A DNA stretch of 64,000 nucleotides from assembly GCA_017477205.1 (NCBI GenBank), contig JAFUXE010000020.1, forward strand, positions 3,864 through 67,863. The letters are read 5' to 3'. The position numbers and the translations under genes are program-made. Source of the stretch: Alloprevotella sp. (GTDB lineage: Bacteria > Bacteroidota > Bacteroidia > Bacteroidales > Bacteroidaceae). The notes under the pieces were generated by a model. That model had not been told where the DNA came from. It saw only the letters and a program-made list of their open reading frames with translations, and did not search any database. Below, in pieces: positions 45,237-54,501 of this stretch. Positions within the stretch are counted from its first letter, which is position 1; every line of letters begins with the position of its first letter.

Positions 45237-45947
45237 ATGTTGCATATCATCACACCCGTAAAAGACTCCATCGAAAGCACGGAGGAAACGTTGCGCGCCC
45301 TCGCCGCTTCTACCTTGTCGGAAGCCCACGTCTTCCGCGTTTACAACGATTTCAGCACAGAGGAAAATACCGCACGACTCAGGGAACTCTGTGCGGAATT
45401 GGGCATTGAACTGGTGAACCTCAGCGACCTGACGGACCACCCTTCGCCCAACTACCTCTTCGTGTTGCGGCGCGAGCGCAAAGCCTGCCTTCAGGAAGGT
45501 GCCGGCCTGCTTATCGTGGAAAGCGACGTCACCGTACGCCCCGGCACCTTGCAGTCGCTTGCCGAAGGGGCACGTACCGAAGAGAATTGCGGCATGGCAG
45601 CTGCTGTCACAGTGGATGCGGATGGCAACATCAACTATCCCTACGAGTTTGCGAGGAAACTGCCCTGTGGAAAGGTAGAGAGCACGAAGCACATGAGTTT
45701 CTGCTGCACATTGCTGACGCAGCGGCTGCTGCAAGAAGTGGACTTCGACGCCCTGGACGAAACGAAGAACTGGTTCGACGTGACTATTTCCCATGAGTCC
45801 CGCGCCAAAGGACTGAAGAATCTCCTGTTCACGTCGCTTCCCGTGACGCACCGCCCGCACCAAAGCCGTCCCTGGAAACAGTTGAAATACAAGAGTCCGC
45901 TGAAATACTACTGGCGAAAATTGACAAAGGGTTTGGATAAAATCTAA
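45237..45947 (+). CDS. Family 2-like glycosyltransferase
   Basis: 236 residues. The N-terminus MLHIITPVKDSIESTEETL and FRVYNDFSTEENTARL form a GT-A nucleotide-sugar fold. LLIVESDVTVRPGTL supplies the acidic metal-binding (DxD-like) position. There is no signal peptide or membrane helix, so it probably acts at the cytosolic face of the membrane. Its neighbour is a GT2/kinase fusion 23 bases downstream, which suggests lipopolysaccharide core or surface polysaccharide assembly. Donor and acceptor sugars cannot be told. Confidence 0.8.
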   Translation: MLHIITPVKDSIESTEETLRALAASTLSEAHVFRVYNDFSTEENTARLRELCAELGIELVNLSDLTDHPSPNYLFVLRRERKACLQEGAGLLIVESDVTVRPGTLQSLAEGARTEENCGMAAAVTVDADGNINYPYEFARKLPCGKVESTKHMSFCCTLLTQRLLQEVDFDALDETKNWFDVTISHESRAKGLKNLLFTSLPVTHRPHQSRPWKQLKYKSPLKYYWRKLTKGLDKI

Positions 45948-45970
45948 AAAACGCAGACACACGAGAAGAC

Positions 45971-48547
45971 ATGCCCACGGTTTCCATTGTCATTCCTGCT
46001 TACAACATGGAAGCATATCTGGCGGAGACGCTGGAGTCTGTATTAGCCTCCGACTACAGCGGCGGCCTTGAAGTCATTGTAGTGAACGACGGTTCCACAG
46101 ACGACACGGAACGCATCGCCCGCAGCTTTGCGGAGCGCGACAGCCGCATTCACCTCATTAACGCCCCGAATGGCGGAGCCTGCCGTGCACGGAACCGAGG
46201 CATCAGCGAGTCCCGCGGGAAATACATCTTCCCCGTAGATGCCGATAACACCATTGAACCGTGGCTCGTCTCGGCATTGGCAGAAGTCATTGAGCAGGAT
46301 GAGAGCATAAAGGTAGTATGTCCGCGCGCCGACTTTTTCGGCGACCGTAGCGGAGAATGGAAATTGCCCGACTTTCGCCTCCGCCTCCTTGCACGCAAGA
46401 ACATGATTGACACCTGTGCGATGTTCCGTCGCACAGACTGGGAACGTGTGGGCGGCTACCAAGAAGAAATCCCTACACGCGAAGACTGGGTGTTTTGGAT
46501 TTCCGTATTGAAAGACGGCGGTCGCGTCGTACGCCTGCCTCGTATAGGTTTCCACTACCGCATACGTTCAAACAGCAAGCGCGTCACGCGCCGCAACCGT
46601 CTGCCGGAAGTCATCCGCAGCCTCAACCGGCTCTACCCCGACTTCTACGAACGCGAACTTCGCGGTCCACTGCGGCAGCATCGCACGTGGTCGCGCCTGC
46701 TAAATACGCTCCATCGCCTGTGCCATCCCCGCCGCTGGCGTGTAGCTAAAGGCTATGAAAATCTGAGCTATCACATAAAAAGCCTGCCGGCGCAGTTCCA
46801 CTTTGGAGCAGGCGAGGTCATCTACAAAGGCCGCAATGAACTGCGCCGCTTCGAGTGGCAGGGAGAACGTTTCATCGTGAAGTCCTTCCAGATTCCACAC
46901 CTTTGGGGACGCCTCATCTACGGCTGGCTACGTCCCAGCAAGGCCCGCCGTTCCTTTGACTATGCAGCACGCCTCCGCGGCATGGGCATCGGAAGTCCCG
47001 AACCCATCGGCTGGCTGACGGAACGCAGCGGACTGCTGTTCACGCGAAGCTACTACGTATGCCGCGAGTCGGAACTGCCGCACACCTACGCTAACCTCAT
47101 TGACAACTATACTACGGCGGATGCTCCCGTCCTGCGCGCCATAGGCCGCATGAACGCCCAACTTCACGAGGCAGGCATGATACACCGCGACTTCTCGCGC
47201 GGCAACATCCTCTACCGCCTGCACAAGGACGGACACGTAGATATGGAGCTCATCGACCTGAACCGTCTGCGCTTCCACCCCGTCAGCATGGAGGAGGGCA
47301 AGAAGAACTTTGAGCGCCTGCCCATGACGGAGGAGATGTGGCAGGAGACTTGGACATCATACCGTCAGGAACGGGAGAACATACGCGAAGGCGTAGTCTC
47401 CCCAGTCCTTCCCGCTTCCAAAAGCATCGCAAACCGAGCCCTCATACTCAACGCCCTCGTGAAAGAGAAGCGTGAGCTCCGAAATCTCAGCGATGCCGAT
47501 GACACGCGTGTGCTCCTGCGGGCTTTGGAAACCGATGCCGAGACCGTGGACATCGGAGCGGCAGGCACGGCGATGCGCTTTCTGACCGCATACTTTGCCC
47601 TTATGCCCGGAACGCGTACCCTGACAGGGACAGAACGCATGAAACAACGTCCCATCGGCATCCTTGTGGATGCCCTGCGCGAGCTGGGTGCCGACATCCA
47701 GTACGTACAGAAAGAAGGCTTCCCGCCGCTGCGTATCACGGGGCGCAAGCTCCACGGTGCGACACTGCGGTTGCCTGCAAACATATCGTCGCAATACATT
47801 TCGGCACTGCTAATGATTACTCCGCACGTGGACGGCGAGGTGAAGCTTGAGCTGGAGGGAGCGGTGACCTCCGCGCCCTACATAGACATGACACGCCGCA
47901 TGGCAGCCGCGTGGAAGAGCGGGGAAGCCGTGGCCTACGAAATAGAAGCCGACTGGAGTGCTGCGAGCTACTGGTATGAAATCGTGGCACTCAGCAAGCA
48001 GCCAGATCTCCGTCTGCACCTGCGCGGTCTGAAGCAGGACAGCCTGCAAGGCGACTGCCGCGTGAGCGGATTCTTCTTCCCCCTGGGCGTGCAGACCGAA
48101 TATGTAGATGACGGCGTGGTAATCAGTCAGGGTAAGGCTGACAGCACCCCCCTGCACCTTGACCTCTCCCAACAGCCCGACTTGGCACAGACGCTTATCG
48201 TCACCTGCGGTCTGCTCGGAAGGCCATTCCGCTTTACCGGCCTTCAGAGCCTCCGCATCAAGGAGACCGACCGCATTGCGGCACTCACGCAGGAACTTGC
48301 GAAGTTCGGCGTATGCCTCAGGGTGGAGGACAGCGCAGAGGAGGGACTTACCGTCTCGGCTGACGGCGACATCGCCGCCCCTGTCGGTGAAACGACATCC
48401 GTCGCCACCTACGATGACCACCGCATGGCCATGAGCTTTGCGCCCACCATGCTTCTTTTCCCGAACGTCACGATAGAACATCCCGAGGTGGTGTCGAAGT
48501 CCTACCCCAGATTCTGGGAGGAATTCCATACCATCTTCAAACCCTGA
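45971..48547 (+). CDS. Three-domain fusion: GT2 glycosyltransferase, Kdo/WaaP-type sugar kinase, EPSP synthase
   Basis: 858 residues in one uninterrupted frame. Residues 1 to about 235 are a GT2 domain (VSIVIPAYNMEAYL, VVNDGSTDDTE, PVDADNTI, REDWVFW). About 262-465 is a lipopolysaccharide-core kinase domain (IYKGRNELRRFEW, then the catalytic IHRDFSRGNILY and ELIDLNRLRF). About 475-858 is 3-phosphoshikimate 1-carboxyvinyltransferase: LPASKSIANRALIL, IGAAGTAMRFLTA, GTERMKQRPIGILV, SSQYISALLM, LRIKETDRIAAL, YDDHRMAMS. All key EPSP synthase residues are present. At the junction the kinase lacks its usual last 25-50 residues and the synthase its first 10-15, so this looks like a deletion fusion. 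It would be the only visible aroA activity here. Confidence 0.85.
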   Translation: MPTVSIVIPAYNMEAYLAETLESVLASDYSGGLEVIVVNDGSTDDTERIARSFAERDSRIHLINAPNGGACRARNRGISESRGKYIFPVDADNTIEPWLVSALAEVIEQDESIKVVCPRADFFGDRSGEWKLPDFRLRLLARKNMIDTCAMFRRTDWERVGGYQEEIPTREDWVFWISVLKDGGRVVRLPRIGFHYRIRSNSKRVTRRNRLPEVIRSLNRLYPDFYERELRGPLRQHRTWSRLLNTLHRLCHPRRWRVAKGYENLSYHIKSLPAQFHFGAGEVIYKGRNELRRFEWQGERFIVKSFQIPHLWGRLIYGWLRPSKARRSFDYAARLRGMGIGSPEPIGWLTERSGLLFTRSYYVCRESELPHTYANLIDNYTTADAPVLRAIGRMNAQLHEAGMIHRDFSRGNILYRLHKDGHVDMELIDLNRLRFHPVSMEEGKKNFERLPMTEEMWQETWTSYRQERENIREGVVSPVLPASKSIANRALILNALVKEKRELRNLSDADDTRVLLRALETDAETVDIGAAGTAMRFLTAYFALMPGTRTLTGTERMKQRPIGILVDALRELGADIQYVQKEGFPPLRITGRKLHGATLRLPANISSQYISALLMITPHVDGEVKLELEGAVTSAPYIDMTRRMAAAWKSGEAVAYEIEADWSAASYWYEIVALSKQPDLRLHLRGLKQDSLQGDCRVSGFFFPLGVQTEYVDDGVVISQGKADSTPLHLDLSQQPDLAQTLIVTCGLLGRPFRFTGLQSLRIKETDRIAALTQELAKFGVCLRVEDSAEEGLTVSADGDIAAPVGETTSVATYDDHRMAMSFAPTMLLFPNVTIEHPEVVSKSYPRFWEEFHTIFKP

Positions 48548-48556
48548 CGCTTTGCC

Positions 48557-48856
48557 ATGCCCTGTTCCCTCACCACCTTCTGCGACCTTCCCTGCGACGA
48601 TGAACTTCTCGCAGCAGAACCTGAATACTACGACGACGAAGAACTCGACCGCTACCGCGGACGGCCTGCCGACCTCTATGGCGACGCGGAAGTGATGGAG
48701 TTCGAGGAGGTTCTCACCACCATGCGCCCGGACGAGGTTCACGGATGGTTGCGTTCACTCAGCCAGCGCGGCATCGAACTGCCCGCAAGCCTCCGCGACA
48801 TGGCGTTTATGCTCATCGAAGAAGCCGCATCTGGGGAGGGGAACACAATAAAATAG
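48557..48856 (+). CDS. Small acidic protein of unknown function
   Basis: 99 residues, strongly acidic at the start (PEYYDDEELDRYRGRP) and helical toward the end (RPDEVHGWLRSLSQRGIELP, LRDMAFMLIEE). No signal peptide. It lies 9 bases after the EPSP synthase domain. A small acidic protein in this place, between aroA and a large TPR lipoprotein, is familiar from Bacteroidetes genomes, which supports it as a real gene. Confidence 0.65.
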   Translation: MPCSLTTFCDLPCDDELLAAEPEYYDDEELDRYRGRPADLYGDAEVMEFEEVLTTMRPDEVHGWLRSLSQRGIELPASLRDMAFMLIEEAASGEGNTIK

Positions 48857-48895
48857 AGAAAATTCAGTTATATATAGCATAACAATTCTTCCCGC

Positions 48896-51800
48896 TTGCG
48901 TAGGACACCTTACATACTCCTTGCAGTCATTGCACTGATTCTCAGCGCCTGTTCCACGAAAGAGAACACGGCACGCAATCGCATGTGGCAATCCTTCAAG
49001 ACACGCTACAACACCTACTTCAACGGCCATGAAGCCTACAAGCAGGGCATGGAAGCAATGGAAAAGGGTGTCAGCGACAACTACACCGAGCGGTTGCCCT
49101 TCTTCATGGTAGGCAACACAAAGTCTGCCGAACTTGGAAAAGGGCAGTTTGAGACAGCCATCACGAAGTGTGAGAAGTCCATACAGCTGCACTCCATCAA
49201 GGCAAAGCCGAAAATTTCCCCTGAAAAGCGTCGCACAGAGAAGGCCAAGCAATACTTGGCACGCAAGGAATACAATCCCTTCCTGAAGAACGCCTGGCTT
49301 CTGATGGGACAGGCGCAGTTCCAGAAGGGCGACTATCTCGAAGCCGCCTCCACCTTCTCCTACGTCACACGGCTCTACCAGGCCGAACCCGCCGTAGCCA
49401 ACGAAGCACGCGCATGGCTGGCACGCTGCTATGCCGGCCTTGACTGGTTCTACGATGCCGAGGACGTACTCTCCAAGATGAGCCGCGACAGCCTATCACG
49501 CCGTGTCCAGCGCGAACGCGACGCCACAATGGCCGACCTGCTACTGCGGCAGGAGCGCTTTGAGGATGCTCTGCCCTATCTGCGCACGGCTGCACGGCAA
49601 AGCAAGGGAGGCATACAGCGGGCGCGCCGGTATTTCCTCCTTGGACAGGTGGAACAACAGCTCGGCAACGACCGTGAAGCCTACAAAGCTCTCACGAAAT
49701 GCCTCTCGCAAAGTCCGCCCTACCAGTTGGCGTTCAATGCCCGCATCCTCCACACCGAAGTGACAGGAGACGGGCGAGGAAAGTCGCAGTTGCAACAGCT
49801 GCGGCGCATGGCACGCTCGGAAAAGAACAAGGAATATCTGGACCAAGTGTACTACGCCATCGGCAATGTCCACCTTGCGCAAGGCGATACGCTTGCTGCC
49901 ATCAACGCCTACGAGACAGGGCGTGTGAAAGCCACGCGCAGCGGCGTGGAAAAAGGCGTTCTGCTCCTGCGTCTCGGACAGATATACTGGGAGCGGCAGC
50001 GCTTCGACAAGGCTCAGGGATGCTACTCGGAAGCCCTGAGCCTCGTGGACAAGACGCGAAAAGACTACGACGAGATGATGCGACGTTCAAAAATCCTTGA
50101 CCATCTCGTACCTTACACCTCAGCCGTATTCCTGCAAGACAGCCTACAGACGCTGGCAGGCATGAGCGAAGAGGAGCGCAATGCCGCCATTGACCGCGTC
50201 ATTGAAGCCCTGAAGAAGAAGGAAAAAGAAGAGGCCAAACTTCGCAAGGACTCCGTAGCCCAAGCACGGCGGAGCAACGGCGGACTGGGCGATGACAACG
50301 GGATTGAAGATGTTGCAAACCGCCGTCGTCCGGGACAGCTGGGACAGCAGAACCAGACGTGGTATTTCTACGATCCGATGGTCGTGGCGCAAGGAAAAGA
50401 GGAATTCCGCAAACGTTGGGGCAACCGCCCGAATGAGGACAACTGGCGACGCAGCAACAAGACCGTATTGCAAACCGTTGACGACCAAGGCTTCGACTAC
50501 GAGGCTGAAGACAGCATTGCCGCCCTTGAGGACAGCCTTTCCCTTGCTGCCGAAGATTTGCAAAACGACAGCGTCCTCACAGAGGAGAACGACCCCCACA
50601 AACGCGCCTACTACCTGAAACAGATTCCTTTCACGCAGGAACAGCGCGAGGCCTCCAATCTCATCATCATGGACGGTCTCTACAATGCAGGTGTGATAGA
50701 GAAGGACGAACTTGAAGACTTCCCCCTGGCCGAAGGCACCCTGCAACGGCTTGTCAAGCAGTATCCAACCTTCCAGAACCGACAGGATGCGCTCTACCAG
50801 CTCTTCCTGCTCTACTCCCGCTGGCATCGCGACGCCGATGCCTCGCGAATACGCGACCTTATGGCCGAGGAATTTCCGGACAGTAGCACGACGAAGCTCA
50901 TCCTTGACCCCAACTATCTCGTAAATGCCCGCTTCGCCCGGGAAATGGAGGATTCGCTTTACGCTGCTACTTACAACGCTTACCTCCAGCACGATGCCGA
51001 CCGTGTAGAAACGAACTTCCAATACTCCACGCAGCACTATCCGCAGGGACTCAATCGCCCGCGCTTCACGCTCCTCCATGCACTCTCGCGCATCGGTCGC
51101 GCCGATGACAAAGAAGTTGGTGAGGAACTGCGTACATTGGCAAAGGACCATTCCGCCGGTGATGTGGCGACGCTTGCAGGCCTCATCGTGAACGGCCTTG
51201 ACGCTGGGCGTGAGTTTGCCGGCGGCACGCTGAATCCCGGTTCGTTGTGGGATCGCCGTACCGCAATGGCGGACTCCATCGCCGAGGGTGACAGCATCGC
51301 ACGCACCCTCCTGCCCGACCGCGACACGCGCTTCGTGCTGCTCATCGCCTACCCGAAGGACTCCCTTGACGACAACCGCCTACTCTACGACATTGCCCAT
51401 TTCAACTTCACGGGCTTCTACGTACGCAGTTTCGAAATGGAGAAACTTGTTGATGCCAGCGGCCTGACACAGTTCCGCATTCGGGGTTTCCGCAGCTACG
51501 ACGAAGCACACGCCTACGCTCAGGAACTCTTCGGCGTGCCTGCTGTTGCCTCACAGCTGCAACACGCCCGCACCTTGCTCATTTCGGAGCACAACATGAA
51601 CCTGCTTGGTCGGCAGTATAGTTTCGAGGATTATCAGGAATTTTTCGATAAGACCTTTGCGCCGATGAAACTCAACCCCAATCTGCCCCTTGACGACGCA
51701 CCGCCTGCCGAACAGCGCTACGACGATGCTCCCGAACAAATCTACCCGCTACCCACGAAGGAGGCCGAAGTGAAAACTGAAAACGTCACGGAAGAAGCCA

Positions 51801-52135
51801 AGGCGCAGGAAGAACGGATGGAGAATCCCCTTCTGCCAAACAACCAGAGGGCCGAAGATGCTGATACTGATACCGACACCGACGAAGAAGGAGATGTTGC
51901 GGAGGAAACCGACATGGACGAGGAAGCTGATGCAGACGCAGAAGAAAGTGACGGAGACGCGGACGAAGAGGTGGAGGAAGCCGACGAAGATTCGGAAGAA
52001 AACACAGACGAGCCTGACGCAGATTCCGATGAAGAAGCTGACGAACCTAACGGAGACTCTGACGAGGAAGCTGATGAATCCGATGAGGATTCCGAAGAAA
52101 GCGACAGTGACGAAGATACTGACGACGAAGAATGA
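48896..52135 (+). CDS. porW: PorW/SprE-like TPR lipoprotein of the type IX secretion system
   Basis: 1079 residues beginning at a TTG codon; no ATG exists before the lipobox (LILSAC, Cys19). Arrays of TPR-like helices follow (FLKNAWLLMGQAQFQKGDYL, RARRYFLLGQVEQQLGNDRE, IGNVHLAQGDTLAAINAYE). The WYFYDPMVVAQGKEEFRKRWG and RRSNKT segments are as in PorW/SprE. PorW is an outer membrane lipoprotein that couples parts of the type IX apparatus. The last 95 or so residues are an unusual run of Asp and Glu with DSDEEAD-like repeats. It ends 3 bases before the convergent helicase gene. The C-terminal sorting domains encoded in this window are plausible cargo for it. Confidence 0.82.
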   Translation: MRRTPYILLAVIALILSACSTKENTARNRMWQSFKTRYNTYFNGHEAYKQGMEAMEKGVSDNYTERLPFFMVGNTKSAELGKGQFETAITKCEKSIQLHSIKAKPKISPEKRRTEKAKQYLARKEYNPFLKNAWLLMGQAQFQKGDYLEAASTFSYVTRLYQAEPAVANEARAWLARCYAGLDWFYDAEDVLSKMSRDSLSRRVQRERDATMADLLLRQERFEDALPYLRTAARQSKGGIQRARRYFLLGQVEQQLGNDREAYKALTKCLSQSPPYQLAFNARILHTEVTGDGRGKSQLQQLRRMARSEKNKEYLDQVYYAIGNVHLAQGDTLAAINAYETGRVKATRSGVEKGVLLLRLGQIYWERQRFDKAQGCYSEALSLVDKTRKDYDEMMRRSKILDHLVPYTSAVFLQDSLQTLAGMSEEERNAAIDRVIEALKKKEKEEAKLRKDSVAQARRSNGGLGDDNGIEDVANRRRPGQLGQQNQTWYFYDPMVVAQGKEEFRKRWGNRPNEDNWRRSNKTVLQTVDDQGFDYEAEDSIAALEDSLSLAAEDLQNDSVLTEENDPHKRAYYLKQIPFTQEQREASNLIIMDGLYNAGVIEKDELEDFPLAEGTLQRLVKQYPTFQNRQDALYQLFLLYSRWHRDADASRIRDLMAEEFPDSSTTKLILDPNYLVNARFAREMEDSLYAATYNAYLQHDADRVETNFQYSTQHYPQGLNRPRFTLLHALSRIGRADDKEVGEELRTLAKDHSAGDVATLAGLIVNGLDAGREFAGGTLNPGSLWDRRTAMADSIAEGDSIARTLLPDRDTRFVLLIAYPKDSLDDNRLLYDIAHFNFTGFYVRSFEMEKLVDASGLTQFRIRGFRSYDEAHAYAQELFGVPAVASQLQHARTLLISEHNMNLLGRQYSFEDYQEFFDKTFAPMKLNPNLPLDDAPPAEQRYDDAPEQIYPLPTKEAEVKTENVTEEAKAQEERMENPLLPNNQRAEDADTDTDTDEEGDVAEETDMDEEADADAEESDGDADEEVEEADEDSEENTDEPDADSDEEADEPNGDSDEEADESDEDSEESDSDEDTDDEE

Positions 52136-52138
52136 CCC

Positions 52139-54016
52139 TTACTCCACGCAGGCCTCATAGAGGCGGCGGTAGAACTTGTGGCGACACAGTGTGGAGACAT
52201 CCCCCAGCACAATAAGTTTATAACGCGCGCGCGTAATGGCAACATTCGTGCGGCGAAGGTCGCGAAGGAAGCCTATCTGTCCGGCATCGTTCGCACGCAC
52301 AAGGGAAAGCACGATGACATCACGCTCCTGCCCTTGGAATGCGTCTACGGTGGAGACCGTTATCTGCCGTCGCAAGGGACGCAGCGTCTCGTCACGCTTC
52401 AGCAGGCGACGCAGCAGGGAAACTTGTCCGCGGTAGGGCGAGATGATACCAAAGTCCACGCGCTCCTCCAGAAGCCTTTCCATCCCAATGCGCTGGACAT
52501 AGCGACGCAGGGTTTCGAGTGTGAGGCGTGCCTCTGCGGGATTCTGGCGGCTGTGGGTATGAAAAGCAGAAGTTTCCTGTGTTGCCTCTTCACCCTCTGC
52601 ATCGCTTTGCCCCGTGTCAATCCATTCCAAGGGCGTGTCCACCATGTCCAGAAGGCTACGGTGGCGTACTTCGGGAGCCGCTTCAAGCTGTCCTCCGTAG
52701 AACCAGTCACTGGAGAAGCGCATGAGCCGTTCGTTCATGCGGTATTGCACACGCAGCAGGCGCACGCGCTCGGGGTGCGCGTCCACGATAGCCTCCATCA
52801 ACGTGCGGCCGAGACCGTCGCGCAAAGCCTGCGGATTCTTTATCGTCGGAGGCAGCTGGCAATGGTCGCCGGCAAGGACAAAGCGGTCACACTTTCGGAT
52901 GGCTATCCAGCAGGCAGCCTCCAAGGCTTGTGCAGCCTCGTCAATGAAAAGCGTGTGAAAGCGCATTCCCATGAGCAGGGGATTGGCACTTCCGGCCAGC
53001 GTACAGGCAAAGACGCGCGTCGCGTCAAAGAGTTGTTGGCGGATGCGGATTTCTATTTCGTCGGCACGTTCGCGCAGACGTGCTATCTTCTGATGGAAAT
53101 TCTGCGGACGACTACCGCGCGGCGTGGAGCGCAGCTGGCGCAAGGTGCGGCGCAGTTGCCACAGGGCGGGATAGTCGGGATGGTCCTCGAAACGACGCTC
53201 GTAGGTGTGGGCGAGCATGGAGGGTGTGACACGTGTGGGGTTTCCTATGCGCAGCAGGGGAATGCCGCGTGCCGAAAGCTGCTCCGCAATCCAGTCCACT
53301 GCCGTGTTGCTCTGTGCGCAGACGAGGACTTGCGTCTCTCGTTGGAGCACCTCGGCCACGGCCTCCACCAACGTCGTTGTCTTTCCCGTACCGGGAGGGC
53401 CATGTACAACGAGGAAATCACGTGTACCAACGATGTCGCTGACGGCCTGCTGCTGCGAAGCATTCAGCCAAGGGAGGGAAAGATGCTGGGGACGCTCCTC
53501 CGGCAGAGCAACGGAGGCGTTTATCTTGTCACGAAGCTCGGCAAGGCGGTTGTCGCGTGCTGCAAGCACGTCATCCAAGGCCTTAAACATCAAGTGGTAG
53601 GTGGTTTCATCAAAGAAGAGTTGTACGCCCGGCTGTTCCATGTGGCGCAGGCTCTCCAGCGCCTTTTCATCAGGTAAAAGGACGGTCATCGTGTCACCCT
53701 CCACGTAGTTCACGGTTGCCGTGAAAGAAGCGTAATGCAAGCCGCCCGTGCCGTCCTGTTCAAAGAAGCAAACCGTGCGACCGTACTCGAAGCTGTGTGG
53801 CGTCTCCTCGTCCTCCACCTGCTGCGGCCGTACAACTTCCACCGCCAGACGATCCAGGGAGTTGTAGTAGCTGCGGCCAACGCTCACGGGATACCAGCAC
53901 TCGCCGCGCCTCACCTTCCGCTCCACGCCAAGCAGTTCCGCATCGTGGCGGAACTGCTCCTTTTCATACTCGTACTCCTTGCGAAGCAACTCTCTATGTC
54001 GCTGCAGACGGGACAA
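52139..54016 (-). CDS. Superfamily 1 helicase of the IGHMBP2/UPF1-like group
   Basis: 625 residues from a TTG start; an in-frame stop lies four codons upstream and the next ATG is about 130 codons inside. An N-terminal oligonucleotide-binding-like region precedes the helicase core: Walker A HGPPGTGKTTTLVEAV, QSNTAVDWIAEQL (Ia), FIDEAAQALEAACWIA (II), LAGDHCQLPPTI (III), SPYRGQVSLLRRLL (IV), STVDAFQGQERDVIVLSLVR (V) and NVAITRARYKLIVLGD (VI). Such proteins unwind DNA or RNA; the cellular task is unknown. It is convergent with porW. Confidence 0.9.
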   Translation of the reverse strand: MSRLQRHRELLRKEYEYEKEQFRHDAELLGVERKVRRGECWYPVSVGRSYYNSLDRLAVEVVRPQQVEDEETPHSFEYGRTVCFFEQDGTGGLHYASFTATVNYVEGDTMTVLLPDEKALESLRHMEQPGVQLFFDETTYHLMFKALDDVLAARDNRLAELRDKINASVALPEERPQHLSLPWLNASQQQAVSDIVGTRDFLVVHGPPGTGKTTTLVEAVAEVLQRETQVLVCAQSNTAVDWIAEQLSARGIPLLRIGNPTRVTPSMLAHTYERRFEDHPDYPALWQLRRTLRQLRSTPRGSRPQNFHQKIARLRERADEIEIRIRQQLFDATRVFACTLAGSANPLLMGMRFHTLFIDEAAQALEAACWIAIRKCDRFVLAGDHCQLPPTIKNPQALRDGLGRTLMEAIVDAHPERVRLLRVQYRMNERLMRFSSDWFYGGQLEAAPEVRHRSLLDMVDTPLEWIDTGQSDAEGEEATQETSAFHTHSRQNPAEARLTLETLRRYVQRIGMERLLEERVDFGIISPYRGQVSLLRRLLKRDETLRPLRRQITVSTVDAFQGQERDVIVLSLVRANDAGQIGFLRDLRRTNVAITRARYKLIVLGDVSTLCRHKFYRRLYEACVE

Positions 54017-54032
54017 CCTTAAATCTTAAATT

Positions 54033-54491
54033 TTAATCCTGTAATACATCAATCCACATTTCGTCCTGTGGCGACCAGACGCGACGTATGACTATGTAGC
54101 CTCCTTCGCACGGAAAGTCTGCCTCATGACCGTTGAGGTAAAGGCGGAAAGAGCCTGAAGGCTGACAAATACGGAGACTGATGGGGGTCTCCGCCTGATT
54201 GACATCTGCAATACGGAGTTTCACGCCCTGACTGGGAGAATAGACCTGATCAACGGAGAAGCTGAGCGAGGAACGGGGATGTATGCGGGCATAGGAGTTG
54301 ACATAACGGCGGACATAGACACCCTCCGCATCCGTCATATAGATGAGTGTTGGCAGCGGATCCGGCGCTCCCACGTCAAACAGCACGACGCTGTCGCTCA
54401 GCACGAAGCGTTCAGGGCGTTGTGCATATAGGGCGACTGCTTGCGTCATCGCAAGTGCGGAAGTCAGAACGAAAGTTCCCAGGAAACGCAT
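54033..54491 (-). CDS. Secreted protein of unknown function
   Basis: 152 residues with a signal peptide (FLGTFVLTSALAMTQAVALYAQ). The mature part is beta-rich (FVLSDSVVLFDVGAPD, VKLRIADVNQAETP, SFRLYLNGHEADFPCEGGYI), with no recognised domain. It lies between the helicase gene (16 bases downstream) and purA (10 bases upstream) on the same strand, so it is probably part of the purA transcript. Confidence 0.7.
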   Translation of the reverse strand: MRFLGTFVLTSALAMTQAVALYAQRPERFVLSDSVVLFDVGAPDPLPTLIYMTDAEGVYVRRYVNSYARIHPRSSLSFSVDQVYSPSQGVKLRIADVNQAETPISLRICQPSGSFRLYLNGHEADFPCEGGYIVIRRVWSPQDEMWIDVLQD

Positions 54492-54501
54492 ACCTGTGTC
54501 C

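Noticed and set aside
45971..48547. Frameshift as the reason for the fused glycosyltransferase/kinase/EPSP synthase frame
   Set aside because: A single indel would not explain the join, because residues are missing from both domains and no remaining kinase tail or synthase start is evident in another frame around 47340-47410. A deletion fusion or an assembly join remains possible.
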